Positions 42,448-52,028 of a DNA stretch of 64,000 nt are shown piece by piece (the first letter of the stretch is position 1; each line of letters starts with the position of its first letter). The notes under the pieces were generated by a model. The model saw nothing but the letters and a program-made list of their open reading frames with translations. It searched no databases and was not told where the DNA came from. Made by a program: the position numbers and the translations under genes. Origin of the DNA: Streptomyces sp. NBC_01210 (GTDB lineage Bacteria; Actinomycetota; Actinomycetes; Streptomycetales; Streptomycetaceae); the NCBI RefSeq assembly GCF_036010325.1, contig NZ_CP108549.1, positions 930,001 to 994,000 of the forward strand. Direction: 5' to 3'.

Positions 42448-43545
42448 TCAGCGCCGCACGATCTCCTGATCACGGTCCAGGCCGGCGGGGGCGAGCAGCG
42501 AGCGGGCCGCCTCGGTGTTCCCGGCTCCAGCAGCGACATCGCCGCCCAGCGACTCCGCCCGGACCGGCATGCCGGCGCCGAGCAGTTGGAGCCCCAACGG
42601 GGTCACCGCATGCAGGACGTACTTGCCTTCGCGGCGGCTGGTCACGAGACCCCCGTCGCGCAGGACGCTGATCTGATAGCTCACGCTGGGCAGTGAGACC
42701 CCCACGGCCTCGGCCACCTCGGAAGTGGTCCGGGTGCTTCTGTCGGCCACCTCGGTGAGCACCGCAGCCCGGGTGCGGCCGAGCAGCCGCTCGAGTCCGT
42801 CCTCCGTCCCCCGCACGAGGTCGAGCGGCGCTTTCGCCACCGGATAGACGAGCACCGGGGCCAGGGCCGGATCCGCGAGGGCGGTCGGCCGACGCCAGCA
42901 GAAGTACGAGGGAACGAGAAGCAGTCCGCGGCCCTCCAGGTACAGGTCGCGATCGACGGGGTAATCCACCTCCAGCACCGGGGAGTTCCACCGCGCCAGC
43001 GGGTGCAATCCGTCCAGCAACGTCTGTGTGCCGCCTTCCAGCAGGGTGCGCGCTCGCTGGCTGACATCGTTGCCGACAGCGGTACGGATGCGGGACCAGT
43101 ACGGCCGCAGCAGTGCCCCGTGATACGTCGCCAGTGCGCCTGTCAGCGAGGCAAGCGCATCGCGACCAGGACCGCCGAGCGAGGTCCAGCTCGGGATCGG
43201 GCGGGACTCGGCCAGTCTCGACATCTCGCGGACCAGCTGTCTGTGCGGGGTGAGGCGCACCTGCTCGAGGCCCGCGGGCAGATCGGCGCCGGGGACCGGC
43301 GGGGTGAGGAAGTCCGGGATGTAGCCGGAAGGGGGAATCACTGTCCGCAGCAGATGCAGGGCACGATTCACCAGCGGATCCGTGCGGAGCCTGTGGTGGG
43401 CCGAGCTACGCCAATCGCCGAACTCGAGCCGTCCCTGTCCGGTCTGTAATCGGCACACACTGCAGACCAGTTCCCACAATGGGTCGGGCTGCGGAGCGAT
43501 TCGGATGTTCTGCAGGTCGTGGGGGGTGAAGTGAATGCGGAGCAC
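42448..43545 (-). CDS. ArsR-like winged-helix regulator, long form
   Basis: A 365-residue protein. The start is GTG 43545 behind AAGGAGG at four bases; the frame continues upstream, but VLRIHFTPHDLQNIRIAPQPDPLWELV is the usual beginning (key part LRIHFTPHDLQNIRI). The N-terminal two thirds are an uncharacterised domain of actinobacterial regulators; the winged helix lies at about 255-325 with LLGRTRAAVLTEVADRSTRTTSEVAEAVGVSLPSVSYQI, read as RTTSEVAEAVGVSLPSVSYQ for the recognition region. Regulated genes unknown; the baeRF gene downstream is one candidate. Confidence 0.82.
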   Translation of the reverse strand: MLRIHFTPHDLQNIRIAPQPDPLWELVCSVCRLQTGQGRLEFGDWRSSAHHRLRTDPLVNRALHLLRTVIPPSGYIPDFLTPPVPGADLPAGLEQVRLTPHRQLVREMSRLAESRPIPSWTSLGGPGRDALASLTGALATYHGALLRPYWSRIRTAVGNDVSQRARTLLEGGTQTLLDGLHPLARWNSPVLEVDYPVDRDLYLEGRGLLLVPSYFCWRRPTALADPALAPVLVYPVAKAPLDLVRGTEDGLERLLGRTRAAVLTEVADRSTRTTSEVAEAVGVSLPSVSYQISVLRDGGLVTSRREGKYVLHAVTPLGLQLLGAGMPVRAESLGGDVAAGAGNTEAARSLLAPAGLDRDQEIVRR

Positions 43546-43750
43546 ACCGCCTCCTTCGCTCACAGGCCCTGTGTGGGCCATGGCCGCCCCGGCATCGGCG
43601 CGACCATAGGTGGGGACGAGCGGCATCCCCCTCATGGTTGCCCTCCCATCGCCCCGTCCTCGCCCGGAAGAGGGTTTGGCTTCTTCGCATCGGTTTCCCC
43701 GAGGTGAGAGGCCGCAGAGTCACTCACTCACCTGTCGTCAGTTCGTCCTG

Positions 43751-44698
43751 TCACTTCGTCCGATCGGCCGGCCCGCCCCCGGCCCGTCCCCCTCCGCCGT
43801 CCAGCTCTCCTGGGCCGACGTGCTCGCCGGGCGTCGAGAGCTCCTCGACCGCGTCGACGCCGACCACCGCGCCGGTGGACCTCTTGCCACGGCGCAGCCG
43901 GCCTTCCAGCCGGCTCGCAAAGGTGGTGAGCGCGAAGTTGAGCACGACGAAGATCACGGCGACGACGGTGAAGCTGGCGATGGTGTTCGCCCCGTAGTTC
44001 GCGCTCATCGGGCGGACCGATGCCAGCAGTTCGGAGAAGCCGAGCAACGCGCCACCGAGCGCGGTGTCCTTCACGATGACCACCAGCTGGCTGACGATGG
44101 CGGGGAGCATCGCGGTGACCGACTGCGGCAGCAGCACGTACAGCATGGTCTGGCTCTTGCGCATACCGATCGCCTTGGCCGCGTCGGACTGCCCCTGGGG
44201 AAGGGAGAGAATGCCCGCCCGTACGATCTCGGCGAGCACCGAGGCGTTGTAGAGCACCAGGCCCGTGACCACGGCGTACAGCGGCCGGTTGTCGGGACTG
44301 ATGTCGGTGTACTCGGCGTACGCCGCGTTGGCGAATAGCATCAGGATCAGCACCGGGATGGCACGGAAGAACTCCACGACGGCGCCGGCCGCGCCCCGTA
44401 CCCACCAGTGGTCGGAGAGCCGCGCGATACCGAAGAACGCTCCGAGCGGCAGCGCGATGACCATGGCCAGGGCGGCGCCTTTGAGCGTGTTCTTGAGCCC
44501 CGGCAGGAGGTACGTCGACCAGGCACGGGAATCGGTGAAGAACGGCTTCCACTTGGCCCATTCGAGCTGGTTCTTGTCGACGAGGCTCTGGACCACCCAC
44601 CAGATCAGCGCTGCCAGCGCGATCACGAACACCACCGTGAACAGGACATTGCGCCGCTTGGCGCGCGGTCCCGGGGCGTCGTACAGGACGGAGGTCAC
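43751..44698 (-). CDS. gluD: Glutamate-type ABC transporter permease
   Basis: A 315-residue polar amino-acid transporter permease with an N-terminal helix (VLFTVVFVIALAALIWWVV), five further helices and the contact loop LPQGQSDAAKAIGMRKSQTM. The approximately 60-residue C-terminal tail after the last helix is polar and Gly/Glu-rich (STGAVVGVDAVEELSTPGEH), as is common in actinobacterial GluD. It overlaps gluC by an ATGA (44695-44698) and closes the gluABCD operon. With GluC it forms the channel for glutamate or a related acidic amino acid. Confidence 0.9.
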   Translation of the reverse strand: MTSVLYDAPGPRAKRRNVLFTVVFVIALAALIWWVVQSLVDKNQLEWAKWKPFFTDSRAWSTYLLPGLKNTLKGAALAMVIALPLGAFFGIARLSDHWWVRGAAGAVVEFFRAIPVLILMLFANAAYAEYTDISPDNRPLYAVVTGLVLYNASVLAEIVRAGILSLPQGQSDAAKAIGMRKSQTMLYVLLPQSVTAMLPAIVSQLVVIVKDTALGGALLGFSELLASVRPMSANYGANTIASFTVVAVIFVVLNFALTTFASRLEGRLRRGKRSTGAVVGVDAVEELSTPGEHVGPGELDGGGGRAGGGPADRTK

Positions 44699-45360
44699 CG
44701 CTTCACCGCCACCTTCTTGCTGACCCAGCCGAGGAACAGTCCGGTCGGGAGGGTGAGGCAGATGAATCCGAACGCGAAGATGCCGGAGATGAGAATGAGC
44801 TGAGCCTCGTTCTCGATCATTTGCCGCATCAGCGCCGCGGCCTCGGCGACACCGATCGCGGCGGCCACCGTGGTGTTCTTGATGAGGGCGATCAGCACGT
44901 TCGCCAGCGGACCCACCACAGAGCGGAATGCCTGCGGGAGGACGATCAGCCGCAGGACCTGGGTGAAGCTCAGGCCGATGGCACGCGCTGCCTCCGTCTG
45001 GCCGAGGGGCACGGTGTTGATGCCGGACCGCAGCGCCTCACACACGAAGGCGGACGTGTAGGCGGTCAGGCCGAGCACGGCGAGCCTGAAATTGATGGTG
45101 TTGAAGTCGTCCGCGCCGAGATTGACGCCGAGTGTCTGGAAGAGGCCCAGCGAGGTGAAGACGATGATCACCGTCAGCGGGATGTTCCGCACCACGTTGA
45201 CGTAGGAGGTGCCGAAGCCGCGCATCAGGGGCACCGGGCTGACCCGCATGGCCGCCAGGAGCGTTCCCCAGATCAGAGAGCCGACTGCGGAATAGAAGGC
45301 GAGCTGCACCGTCACCCAGAAGGCCCCCAGCACGTCGTAACCCTCAAGAAAGTCGAACAC
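44695..45360 (-). CDS. gluC: Glutamate-type ABC transporter permease
   Basis: A 221-residue permease with five helices and the HisM/GlnP-type loop VPLGQTEAARAIGLSFTQVLRLIVLPQAFR, whose core is GQTEAARAIGLSF. It begins YDVLGAFWVTVQLAFYSAVGSL and ends WVSKKVAVKR. It follows the binding-protein gene after 76 bp that contain a strong hairpin, and it is translationally coupled to gluD. Confidence 0.92.
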   Translation of the reverse strand: MFDFLEGYDVLGAFWVTVQLAFYSAVGSLIWGTLLAAMRVSPVPLMRGFGTSYVNVVRNIPLTVIIVFTSLGLFQTLGVNLGADDFNTINFRLAVLGLTAYTSAFVCEALRSGINTVPLGQTEAARAIGLSFTQVLRLIVLPQAFRSVVGPLANVLIALIKNTTVAAAIGVAEAAALMRQMIENEAQLILISGIFAFGFICLTLPTGLFLGWVSKKVAVKR

Positions 45361-45393
45361 GATCTCCCGGCCTTCCGCGTGTGAGAAGGGCGA

Positions 45394-45421
45394 GGCGCGC
45401 CGCAGCGATGGGCGGCGCGCC
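45394..45421 (-). terminator. Intercistronic hairpin between gluB and gluC
   Basis: GGCGCGCCGC (45394-45403) pairs perfectly with GCGGCGCGCC (45412-45421) over an eight-base loop, 15 bp past the gluB stop and 33 bp before the gluC start. It probably protects the gluAB end of the mRNA or terminates part of the transcripts, giving more binding protein than permease. Confidence 0.65.
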
Positions 45422-45436
45422 GGTCAGGCACCCGCT

Positions 45437-46276
45437 TCAGCTGACGATGACGCCGATCTTCGGTGCAGGCTCGTTCTTGTAGCCGGCCGGTCCCAGGTTC
45501 TTGTTGACGTAGGCCTGCCAGGAACCGTCGCTGACCATCTTCTCCAGGGCGGTGTTGATCTTGGCCTTGAGCTCGCTGCCCTTCTGGACACCGATGCCGT
45601 AGTTCTCGTTGCTCAGCTTGAAGCCGCCCAGCTTGAACTTGCCCTTGAACTCGGGCTGCGCGGCGTAGCCGGCGAGGATCGCGTCATCGGTGGTCAGGGC
45701 GTCGATGACCTTGTTCTCCAGACCGGTGAGGCACTCGGAGTAGCCGCCGTACTCCTGCAGCTGAGCCTTCGGCGCGATCTTTGTCTTGACGTTCTGCGCG
45801 GAGGTGGACCCGGTGACCGAGCAGAGCTTCTTGTTGTTCAGGTCCTCGGGCTTCTTGATGGAGTTGTCGTCCGCCCGGATCAGGACGTCCTGGTGCGCCA
45901 GCAGGTAGGGGCCGGCGAAGTCGACCTTCTTCTGACGCTCGGGCGTGATCGAGTAGGAGGCCACGATGTAGTCGACATCACCTCTCTGGAGCAGCGTCTC
46001 GCGGTCGGCGCTCTTGGCTTCCTTCCATTCGATGTCGGTGGGCTTGTAGCCGAGCTGCTTGGCCACGTACGCCGCCACGTCGACGTCGAGACCCGTGTAC
46101 TTGCCGTCCGGGGTCTTCAGGCCGATGCCTGGCTGGTCGAATTTGATGCCGACGGTGATCTTTTTGTCACCGCTGCCCGCACTGCTCTTGTCGCCGTCGC
46201 CGGATCCGCAGGCCGTGGCGGTGAGGGACAGCGTGAGCGCAGCGGCTGCTGCGGCAGAGACCATACGAAGCTTCAT
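45437..46276 (-). CDS. gluB: Glutamate-binding lipoprotein of ABC importer
   Basis: A 279-residue family 3 binding protein. The start at ATG 46276 has AGGGA at a workable distance, whereas ATG 46285 sits directly on it. The lipobox is ATAC with Cys23. Family elements: ITVGIKFDQPGIGLKTPDGKYTGLDVDVA (core KYTGLDVDVAAYVAKQLGY), DYIVASYSITPERQKKVDFAGPY (core SYSITPERQKKVDFAGPY) and VIDALTTDDAILAGYA. It binds glutamate or a close relative outside the membrane. The 48 bp to gluA contain a direct repeat GTGCTCAAGG (46291-46300, 46308-46317). Confidence 0.92.
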   Translation of the reverse strand: MKLRMVSAAAAAALTLSLTATACGSGDGDKSSAGSGDKKITVGIKFDQPGIGLKTPDGKYTGLDVDVAAYVAKQLGYKPTDIEWKEAKSADRETLLQRGDVDYIVASYSITPERQKKVDFAGPYLLAHQDVLIRADDNSIKKPEDLNNKKLCSVTGSTSAQNVKTKIAPKAQLQEYGGYSECLTGLENKVIDALTTDDAILAGYAAQPEFKGKFKLGGFKLSNENYGIGVQKGSELKAKINTALEKMVSDGSWQAYVNKNLGPAGYKNEPAPKIGVIVS

Positions 46277-46324
46277 GGTGATCATCCCTAGTGCTCAAGG
46301 ATCCGGAGTGCTCAAGGGGCCGGC

Positions 46325-47116
46325 TCAGTGGTGAAGAATCTTCGAAAGAAAGTCCTTGGCGCGGTTGCTGCGCGGGTTGCTGAAGAACTGATCGGGTGTC
46401 GTCTCTTCCACGATCCGGCCGTCCGCCATGAAGACCACGCGGTTGGCGGCCGAACGGGCGAACCCCATCTCATGGGTGACGACGACCATCGTCATACCGT
46501 CCCGGGCGAGCTGCTGCATGACCTCCAGCACCTCATTGATCATCTCCGGGTCGAGCGCGGATGTCGGCTCGTCGAAGAGCATGATCTTCGGGTCCATGGC
46601 CAGCGCTCTGGCGATCGCCACCCGCTGCTGCTGGCCACCGGAGAGCTGCGCGGGGTACTTGTCCGCCTGGGAGGCGACTCCCACCCGGTCGAGCAGCCGG
46701 CGCGCCCGCTCCTCGGCGGCCTTCTTGTCCTTCTTGCGGACCTTGATCTGGCCGAGCGTCACGTTCTGCAGCACGGTCTTGTGCGCGAAGAGGTTGAAGG
46801 ACTGGAAGACCATGCCCACATCGGCACGCAGTGCGGCCAGCTCGCGGCCCTCGGCGGGCAGGGGCTTGCCGTCGATGGCGATCTCGCCGGAGTCGATGGT
46901 CTCCAGGCGGTTGATGGCGCGGCACAGTGTGGACTTACCGCCCCCGGACGGCCCAATGACGACGACAACCTCGCCCTGGGCGATGGTCAGGTCGATGTCC
47001 TGGAGGACATGGAGCGCGCCGAAGTGCTTATTGACGTCGCGCAGCACGACCAGCGCGTCGCCCGTGCCGCGGGTGGCAGTTTCCTGGGTCACCGTTACTC
47101 CGCTCTTCGGCTTCAT
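46325..47116 (-). CDS. gluA: Glutamate-type ABC transporter ATP-binding protein
   Basis: A 263-residue ATPase with Walker [11 protein letters not shown]-loop [11 protein letters not shown], signature [15 protein letters not shown], Walker [15 protein letters not shown] and the switch histidine in [14 protein letters not shown]. These fit the GlnQ/HisP/GluA group. The start is ATG 47116 with GAGGAAG about eight bases upstream; a GTG at 47098 is an alternative. It is the first gene of gluABCD and is divergent from the third SpoIIE phosphatase (200 bp between the starts). Confidence 0.93.
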   Translation of the reverse strand: MKPKSGVTVTQETATRGTGDALVVLRDVNKHFGALHVLQDIDLTIAQGEVVVVIGPSGGGKSTLCRAINRLETIDSGEIAIDGKPLPAEGRELAALRADVGMVFQSFNLFAHKTVLQNVTLGQIKVRKKDKKAAEERARRLLDRVGVASQADKYPAQLSGGQQQRVAIARALAMDPKIMLFDEPTSALDPEMINEVLEVMQQLARDGMTMVVVTHEMGFARSAANRVVFMADGRIVEETTPDQFFSNPRSNRAKDFLSKILHH

Positions 47117-47180
47117 AGTCCGACTTCCTCGAGCCGGTCGCACGCTGACTGCCGGGCGCCGATGCGGGTTGACCGTGCGA

Positions 47181-47204
47181 GTTTTGAATCGGGAACACGG
47201 GTGC
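47181..47204 (+). promoter_or_regulatory. Possible SigB-like promoter for the third phosphatase gene
   Basis: GTTT (47181-47184), 14 bases, then GGGTGC (47199-47204) approximates the stress-sigma pattern GNNT-N14/16-GGGTA(C/T), with the -10 differing at two positions. It points toward the phosphatase gene whose ATG is 112 bp downstream. The same gap must also hold the gluABCD promoter. Confidence 0.28.
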
Positions 47205-47316
47205 AAGATCAGCCGAGGGCGAGAGACGATAGGAGGCACCGGACCCTGCGCACGGCGACGCTGCGGGCCGGAGTCGGCACCGGATCGAGTGGCGGCGGGC
47301 GGAAGGAGATCCTGGG

Positions 47317-49419
47317 ATGTGTGCAGCCGATGCCTTCCCTGCCGAACCCGCCCGGCCGAGAGGCGGCGCATCCGAGCCCGGGGGGCTCTTTGATCTGCTG
47401 AGCGTCGCCGCCGTGGTACTGGACGCGTACGGCCGGATCGCGCTGTGGAGCCCGCAGGCCGAGGAGTTGTTCGGGTACACCGCCGAGCAGGCGCTCGGCC
47501 GCTTCGCAGATCGGTTGCTGGTCCATGAGCAGCACATGGAACTGGTGCGCCAGCTGTTCGCCGAGGTGATGGTGGGCGACGGGAACTGGGCGGGTGCCTT
47601 CCCCGTACGGCGCAAGGACGGCAGCACGCTGCTGGTGGAGTTCCGCAATATGCGGCTGGAGGACCACCGGAAGGAGCTCTACGCACTGGGCCTCGCCACC
47701 GACCAGGCGACGTTGCTGCAGGTGGAGCGGGACCTGGCCCTGTCCACCCGGTTGGTCTCCCAGTCCCCGATCGGGCTGGCGGTGGTGGACACTGATCTGC
47801 GGTACGTCAGCGTCAACCCGGCACTCGAACGCATCAATGGCCTGCCGGCCGCCGAGCATGTTGGACGTCACGTCCGGGATGCCGTGCCTTTTTTGGACAC
47901 CGAGGCAATCGAGTCCGCGATGCGCGAGGTTCTCGCCACGGGCGTTCCGCTGCTTGACCAGGAGTCGGTCGGGCGCACCCCGGCCGATCCGGACCGCGAG
48001 CACGCCTGGTCGGTCTCGTTCTACCGGCTGGAGTCCTCCAACGGGGAAGTGCTCGGGGTGGCCACCTCAGTCGTGGACGTCACCGAGCGGTATCGCGCCA
48101 CCGCCGAGGTCGTTCAGGCCCGGAAACGCCTCGCGCTCGTTGCTGACGCCACCATACGCATCGGCACCACGCTCGACCTCGACCAGACCGCCCGTGAACT
48201 CGCCGGAGTGTCCGTACCGGAGCTGGCCGACGTGGCCGCCGTGGACGTGCTCGACAGTGTGCTGAACGCCCGCGGGGCCATCGCGATCCATGAAGGCCCC
48301 GCGGTGTTCCGGGCTCTCGCCGTGGCCGCCGCGCACCCCACCGATGCCGTACGCGCCGCTGATCCGCCCGGTGAGGTCGCCAGGTATGAGACCGACCGGC
48401 TGGTCACCCAGTGCGTGATCACCGGCCGCCCGGTCCGGGTGCCCCACGTGGAGACCGACGACCTGTTGCGTATCGCCCGCAGTCCCGAAGCCGCGAGGCT
48501 GCTGGCCACGGCGGGGGTGCACTCCTACCTCGCCGTGCCACTGATCGCGCGCGGCGAAGTCCTCGGCGCCCTCGACCTCAAGCGAACCCGCAACCCTGAA
48601 CCGTTCAACACCGACGATGAGATCCTGGCCGGCGAGCTGGCCGCGCGAGCGGCCGTGTGCATCGACAACGCCCGCTGGTACCAGCAGGTGCGCAATACCG
48701 CACTCACTCTCCAGCGCAGCCTTCTGCCTCAGCAGCCACCGGACCAACCCGGTCTGGAGATTGCGTACCGCTATGAGCCGGCCCAGGCCGCCAGCGAGGT
48801 CGGCGGCGACTGGTTCGACGTCATCCCGCTCACGGGCGACAAGACCGCCCTCGTCGTCGGCGATGTCATGGGCAGCGGCATCAGCGCCGCCGCCACGATG
48901 GGCCAGCTCCGCACCGCCACCCGCACGCTGGCCGAACTCGACCTCGACCCCGCCCAGGTGCTGCGCCACCTCGATCGCATCGCCGACCGCATGGTGCAGA
49001 CCATTACCACATGCATCTACGCCGTCTACGATCCCCACCAGTCCCAGTGCCTCATCTCCAACGCCGGGCACCTGCCGCCGGCCCTGGTACGCCCTGGCCT
49101 GCCCCCCGAACTGCTCGAGGTGCCCACTGGCGCCCCGCTCGGCGTTGGCGACGTCAACTTCCAGACCACTGCGCTCGATCTGCGCCCCCACGATGATCTG
49201 GTCCTCTACACCGATGGCCTGGTCGAAACGCGCGACCAGGCCATCGATGAACGTCTGCAGACCCTCCTGGCCCTCCTCGCCGCCCCTCCCCGGTCTCTGG
49301 AAGAGACCTGTGACGTTCTTCTGCACTCTCTGCGCCACCCCGGAGACCACGACGACGTGGCCCTGCTCATCGCCAGGGTCCGGCCCTGGCCCGCGACCGG
49401 GGCGACGCCGACGGCCTGA
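47317..49419 (+). CDS. SpoIIE-type PP2C phosphatase with PAS, PAS and GAF domains
   Basis: A 700-residue protein: PAS (about 25-130, [25 protein letters not shown]), shortened to its core [18 protein letters not shown] (145-258, [19 protein letters not shown]); GAF (270-455, ending [13 protein letters not shown]); PP2C/SpoIIE (470-692) with GGDWFD (497-501 and on), [18 protein letters not shown] and [10 protein letters not shown]. It lacks the GHKL ATPase seen in the 14.8-17.3 kb paralogue. Cytoplasmic. GAAGGAG precedes the ATG by about eight bases. It probably dephosphorylates an anti-anti-sigma protein encoded elsewhere. Confidence 0.92.
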   Translation: MCAADAFPAEPARPRGGASEPGGLFDLLSVAAVVLDAYGRIALWSPQAEELFGYTAEQALGRFADRLLVHEQHMELVRQLFAEVMVGDGNWAGAFPVRRKDGSTLLVEFRNMRLEDHRKELYALGLATDQATLLQVERDLALSTRLVSQSPIGLAVVDTDLRYVSVNPALERINGLPAAEHVGRHVRDAVPFLDTEAIESAMREVLATGVPLLDQESVGRTPADPDREHAWSVSFYRLESSNGEVLGVATSVVDVTERYRATAEVVQARKRLALVADATIRIGTTLDLDQTARELAGVSVPELADVAAVDVLDSVLNARGAIAIHEGPAVFRALAVAAAHPTDAVRAADPPGEVARYETDRLVTQCVITGRPVRVPHVETDDLLRIARSPEAARLLATAGVHSYLAVPLIARGEVLGALDLKRTRNPEPFNTDDEILAGELAARAAVCIDNARWYQQVRNTALTLQRSLLPQQPPDQPGLEIAYRYEPAQAASEVGGDWFDVIPLTGDKTALVVGDVMGSGISAAATMGQLRTATRTLAELDLDPAQVLRHLDRIADRMVQTITTCIYAVYDPHQSQCLISNAGHLPPALVRPGLPPELLEVPTGAPLGVGDVNFQTTALDLRPHDDLVLYTDGLVETRDQAIDERLQTLLALLAAPPRSLEETCDVLLHSLRHPGDHDDVALLIARVRPWPATGATPTA

Positions 49420-49550
49420 GGCCGGCTGAGCAGTGCCGCTCATTACACTCATGCCCAGTACAGCCATCCTGGTCAATGCCGATGGATCATGTGGAGAATT
49501 CATGGAGGCTCACAGGGGAGACCAGGGCCCTTCGACACACAGAAGAGGAG

Positions 49551-50317
49551 ATGACCCTGGACGGCGACGAACGTCGGCGTGCCATTCTGACGGTCGCGCG
49601 ACGCAATGGATCGGTGGAAGTCGCCGCCCTCTCGGGGGAGTTGGCCGTTTCCCTGGAGACCGTGCGGCGGGATCTGCGGATGCTGGAGGAGAGCGGCCTG
49701 GTCCGCCGTACGCACGGTGGGGCCTACCCCGTCGAGAGCGCCGGATTCGAGACAACACTCGCAGCCCGCACCACCCGGCACGTGCCACAGAAGGCCCGAA
49801 TCGCCGCGGCAGCAGTTGAGTTGCTCGGGGAGGCGGAGACCGTGTTCATCGACGAGGGCTTCACCCCGCAGCTGATCGCCGAGGCGCTGCCCCAGGAGCG
49901 GCCGCTGACCGTCGTCACGGCGTCGCTCACCACCGCGGGCTCGCTCGCCGGCGGGGGAACACGCAGGTACTGCTGCTGGGCGGTCGGCTGCGGGGCAACA
50001 CGATGGCCACCGTGGATCACTGGGTGACCGACATGCTGGCCGGCCTGGTGATCGACCTGGCGTATGTCGGAGCCAACGGCATCTCCCGTGAATACGGGCT
50101 GACCACCCCCGATCCGGCAGTCGGCCATGTCAAGGCGCAGGCCATGAAGTCGGCCCGGCGCCGGATCTTCTCGGGGATCCACACCAAGTTCGGCGCAGTG
50201 AGTTTCTGCCGGTTCGCCGAGGTACCGGACTTCGAGGCCATCATCACCAACACCTCGCTCACCGCTGTGGAGGCCCAGCGCTATGCGCTGCTGGGCCCCC
50301 AGGTCATCCGGGTGTGA
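49551..50317 (+). pseudogene. DeoR/GlpR-family regulator interrupted by a -1 frameshift
   Basis: The first frame encodes a DeoR helix-turn-helix (GDERRRAILTVARRNGSVEVAAL ... VSLETVRRDLRMLEESGLVRRTHGGA; recognition part VSLETVRRDLRMLEESG) and the start of the sensor domain up to PLTVVTASLTTAGSLAGGG. After the run GGGGG at 49953-49957 the homologous reading continues in the -1 frame (NTQVLLLGGRLRGNTMATVDHWV ... VIRV, ending at 50317), while the original frame runs to a stop at 50027. One missing G would explain it: sequencing error, real mutation or slippage. The start is uncertain (ATG 49551, or 49476 upstream). It is divergent-adjacent to nothing obvious; sugar-phosphate effectors are usual for the family. 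Confidence 0.8.
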
Positions 50318-50898
50318 GCAGACCGCTCAGCCCACGATGCCCACCGGGGGCGTTGGCAGGTCTTGCGTCAACATCTTCGAGGACACCGCGGACGACCTGG
50401 GCGGCAACCAGGGCGGCGGGGACGCCGGCGACTCGTAGGGCGCTCGCCCGCCACCACCCCTGATCCATCCGCTCTCACCAGGAGGTTCCCCCGTGGCTGT
50501 CCACTCCGCGTACTCGACACTTCCCCGGCGGACTGCTGTTCGGACATGAAGTCTCCTCCTTGTCGCCTCCGCCTCGCCCACTGCCAGGAGGATGGTCACC
50601 CTGAGTTCTTCCGCCAGTTGACGACTCGCCTCAAGTCCGGCTATCTCCGGTGCGGCGAAGCCGTGGCAGCAACCGGGCCCGGAGCCGGGCGATCCGGGTC
50701 CGAGCCGACCCTCAATTTCCCGGCCGGGGAGTGCCGCCAACCACCTTCATATGACGGTGGCATACAGCGAACAGCGGACGGCCCGGCGGACGGCGGGGTT
50801 GCCCGCCGCCCGACCGGGCGACTCGGAAGAACCCGAGGCGGTCCTGCCTCGTGCGGGTGTGTGCCGGCAGGCCCGTCGCTCCCAACGGACGTGTCCGG
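50318..50898. other. 581-bp gap, no supported gene
   Basis: The gap separates the broken DeoR gene from the end of the polyamine importer operon. A 33-codon frame (50337-50438, M-P-T-G-G-V ... G-D-A-G-D-S) has acidic-Gly character but no ribosome binding site. Neither strand shows a longer frame with convincing codon bias or domain content. Probably decayed or regulatory DNA. Confidence 0.5.
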
Positions 50899-52023
50899 TC
50901 AGGCGTCGAGGACGAGCAACTGGGCGTGGTCCTGGTCCCAGCCGACGCACACATCCGCGTCGAGTTCGGCGGCGGTGCGCGAGCTCGGGGACATTTCCCG
51001 CATCAACAGCTCCTGCTCCCCCACAAGCAGCCGGTGGCGGATGGTGGCGCCGAGGTTGGTGGAGGACACCACTCGGCCCTTCGCGCTGTTCTCGTCCCGT
51101 TCGGCGGGAATGAACGCCAGATGTTCCGGCCGGATGGACACCGCGTACCGATCACCCTTGGCCCCGCGGTCCTGTACCCGGCAGATCCCGAGCCGGCCGA
51201 GGTCGACAACGGCCGTGTCGCCCGAGCGTTCCACGATGCTGCACGGCAGGAGATTGGTGTCGCCGAGGAAGTTGGCCACCCAGTCGGTCGCGGGATGCGC
51301 GTACACGTCCTCGGGAGCACCCTGCTGCACGATTCGGCCGTCGCGCATCACGACGATTCTGTCCGACATGGACATGGCTTCGTCCTGGTCGTGGGTGACG
51401 AACAGTACGGAGATCCCCAGCGACCGTTGGATGGTCTTGATCTCTTCCTGCATCTGCTCCCGCAGCCGTTTGTCCAGCGCTGCCATCGGCTCGTCCAGGA
51501 GCAGTGCCGACGGATTGAAGACCAGGGCGCGGGCCAGCGCGACCCGCTGCTGCTGTCCTCCGGACAGCTGGCGCGGGCGGCGGTCGCCCAGCTTGGCCAG
51601 ACCGACGCGTTCAAGGGCCTCCTCGGCCCGTTGGCGCCGCTCCGTCGGCCGGATTTTACGCATACGCAGGGCGAACTCGACGTTCTCCCTTGCGCTCATG
51701 TGGGGAAACAGCGCGTAACTCTGGAACACGACACCGAGATTGCGGTCCTTCGGCGGCAGCTTGTCGACCGGTTCGCCGTTGATCAGCACCGTGCCGGAGG
51801 TGAGTTCCTCGAAGCCGGCAACCATCATCATGGTGGTGGTCTTGCCCGAACCGCTGGGGCCGAGCAGGGTGACGAACTCGCCGGGCTGCACGGTCAGATC
51901 GAGGTCGTCGACCGCGGCGACGTCGCCATAGGTCTTACGCACCCGGCGCAGTTCGATGGAACCGATTTCCTGAGTCCCGACGACCGGCGAGGCAGCGGTC
52001 GGGAGCGTAGCGGAGGTTGTCAT
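50899..52023 (-). CDS. Polyamine-type ABC transporter ATP-binding protein (PotA-like)
   Basis: A 374-residue ATPase with the C-terminal TOBE extension (about 285-370) typical of PotA/FbpC/CysA importers. Motifs: Walker A GPSGSGKTT, Q-loop FQSYALFPHMS, signature [15 protein letters not shown], Walker B ALLLDEPMAALDKRL, switch VTHDQDEA. I chose ATG 52023, which has GGTGAG upstream; a GTG at 52032 overlapping the previous stop would add three residues. Last gene of the four-gene importer operon. It powers uptake by the two permeases upstream; spermidine/putrescine is likely, but 2-aminoethylphosphonate or iron cannot be excluded. Confidence 0.92.
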   Translation of the reverse strand: MTTSATLPTAASPVVGTQEIGSIELRRVRKTYGDVAAVDDLDLTVQPGEFVTLLGPSGSGKTTTMMMVAGFEELTSGTVLINGEPVDKLPPKDRNLGVVFQSYALFPHMSARENVEFALRMRKIRPTERRQRAEEALERVGLAKLGDRRPRQLSGGQQQRVALARALVFNPSALLLDEPMAALDKRLREQMQEEIKTIQRSLGISVLFVTHDQDEAMSMSDRIVVMRDGRIVQQGAPEDVYAHPATDWVANFLGDTNLLPCSIVERSGDTAVVDLGRLGICRVQDRGAKGDRYAVSIRPEHLAFIPAERDENSAKGRVVSSTNLGATIRHRLLVGEQELLMREMSPSSRTAAELDADVCVGWDQDHAQLLVLDA

Positions 52024-52028
52024 GGAGC

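Noticed and set aside
50337..50438. 33-codon acidic/Gly frame after the DeoR gene
   Set aside because: No ribosome binding site and no downstream context; kept only as a remark on the gap.
50327..50740. 137-codon minus-strand frame in the 50.3-50.9 kb gap
   Set aside because: Pro/Arg/Gly-rich random composition, no start signal, no domain.
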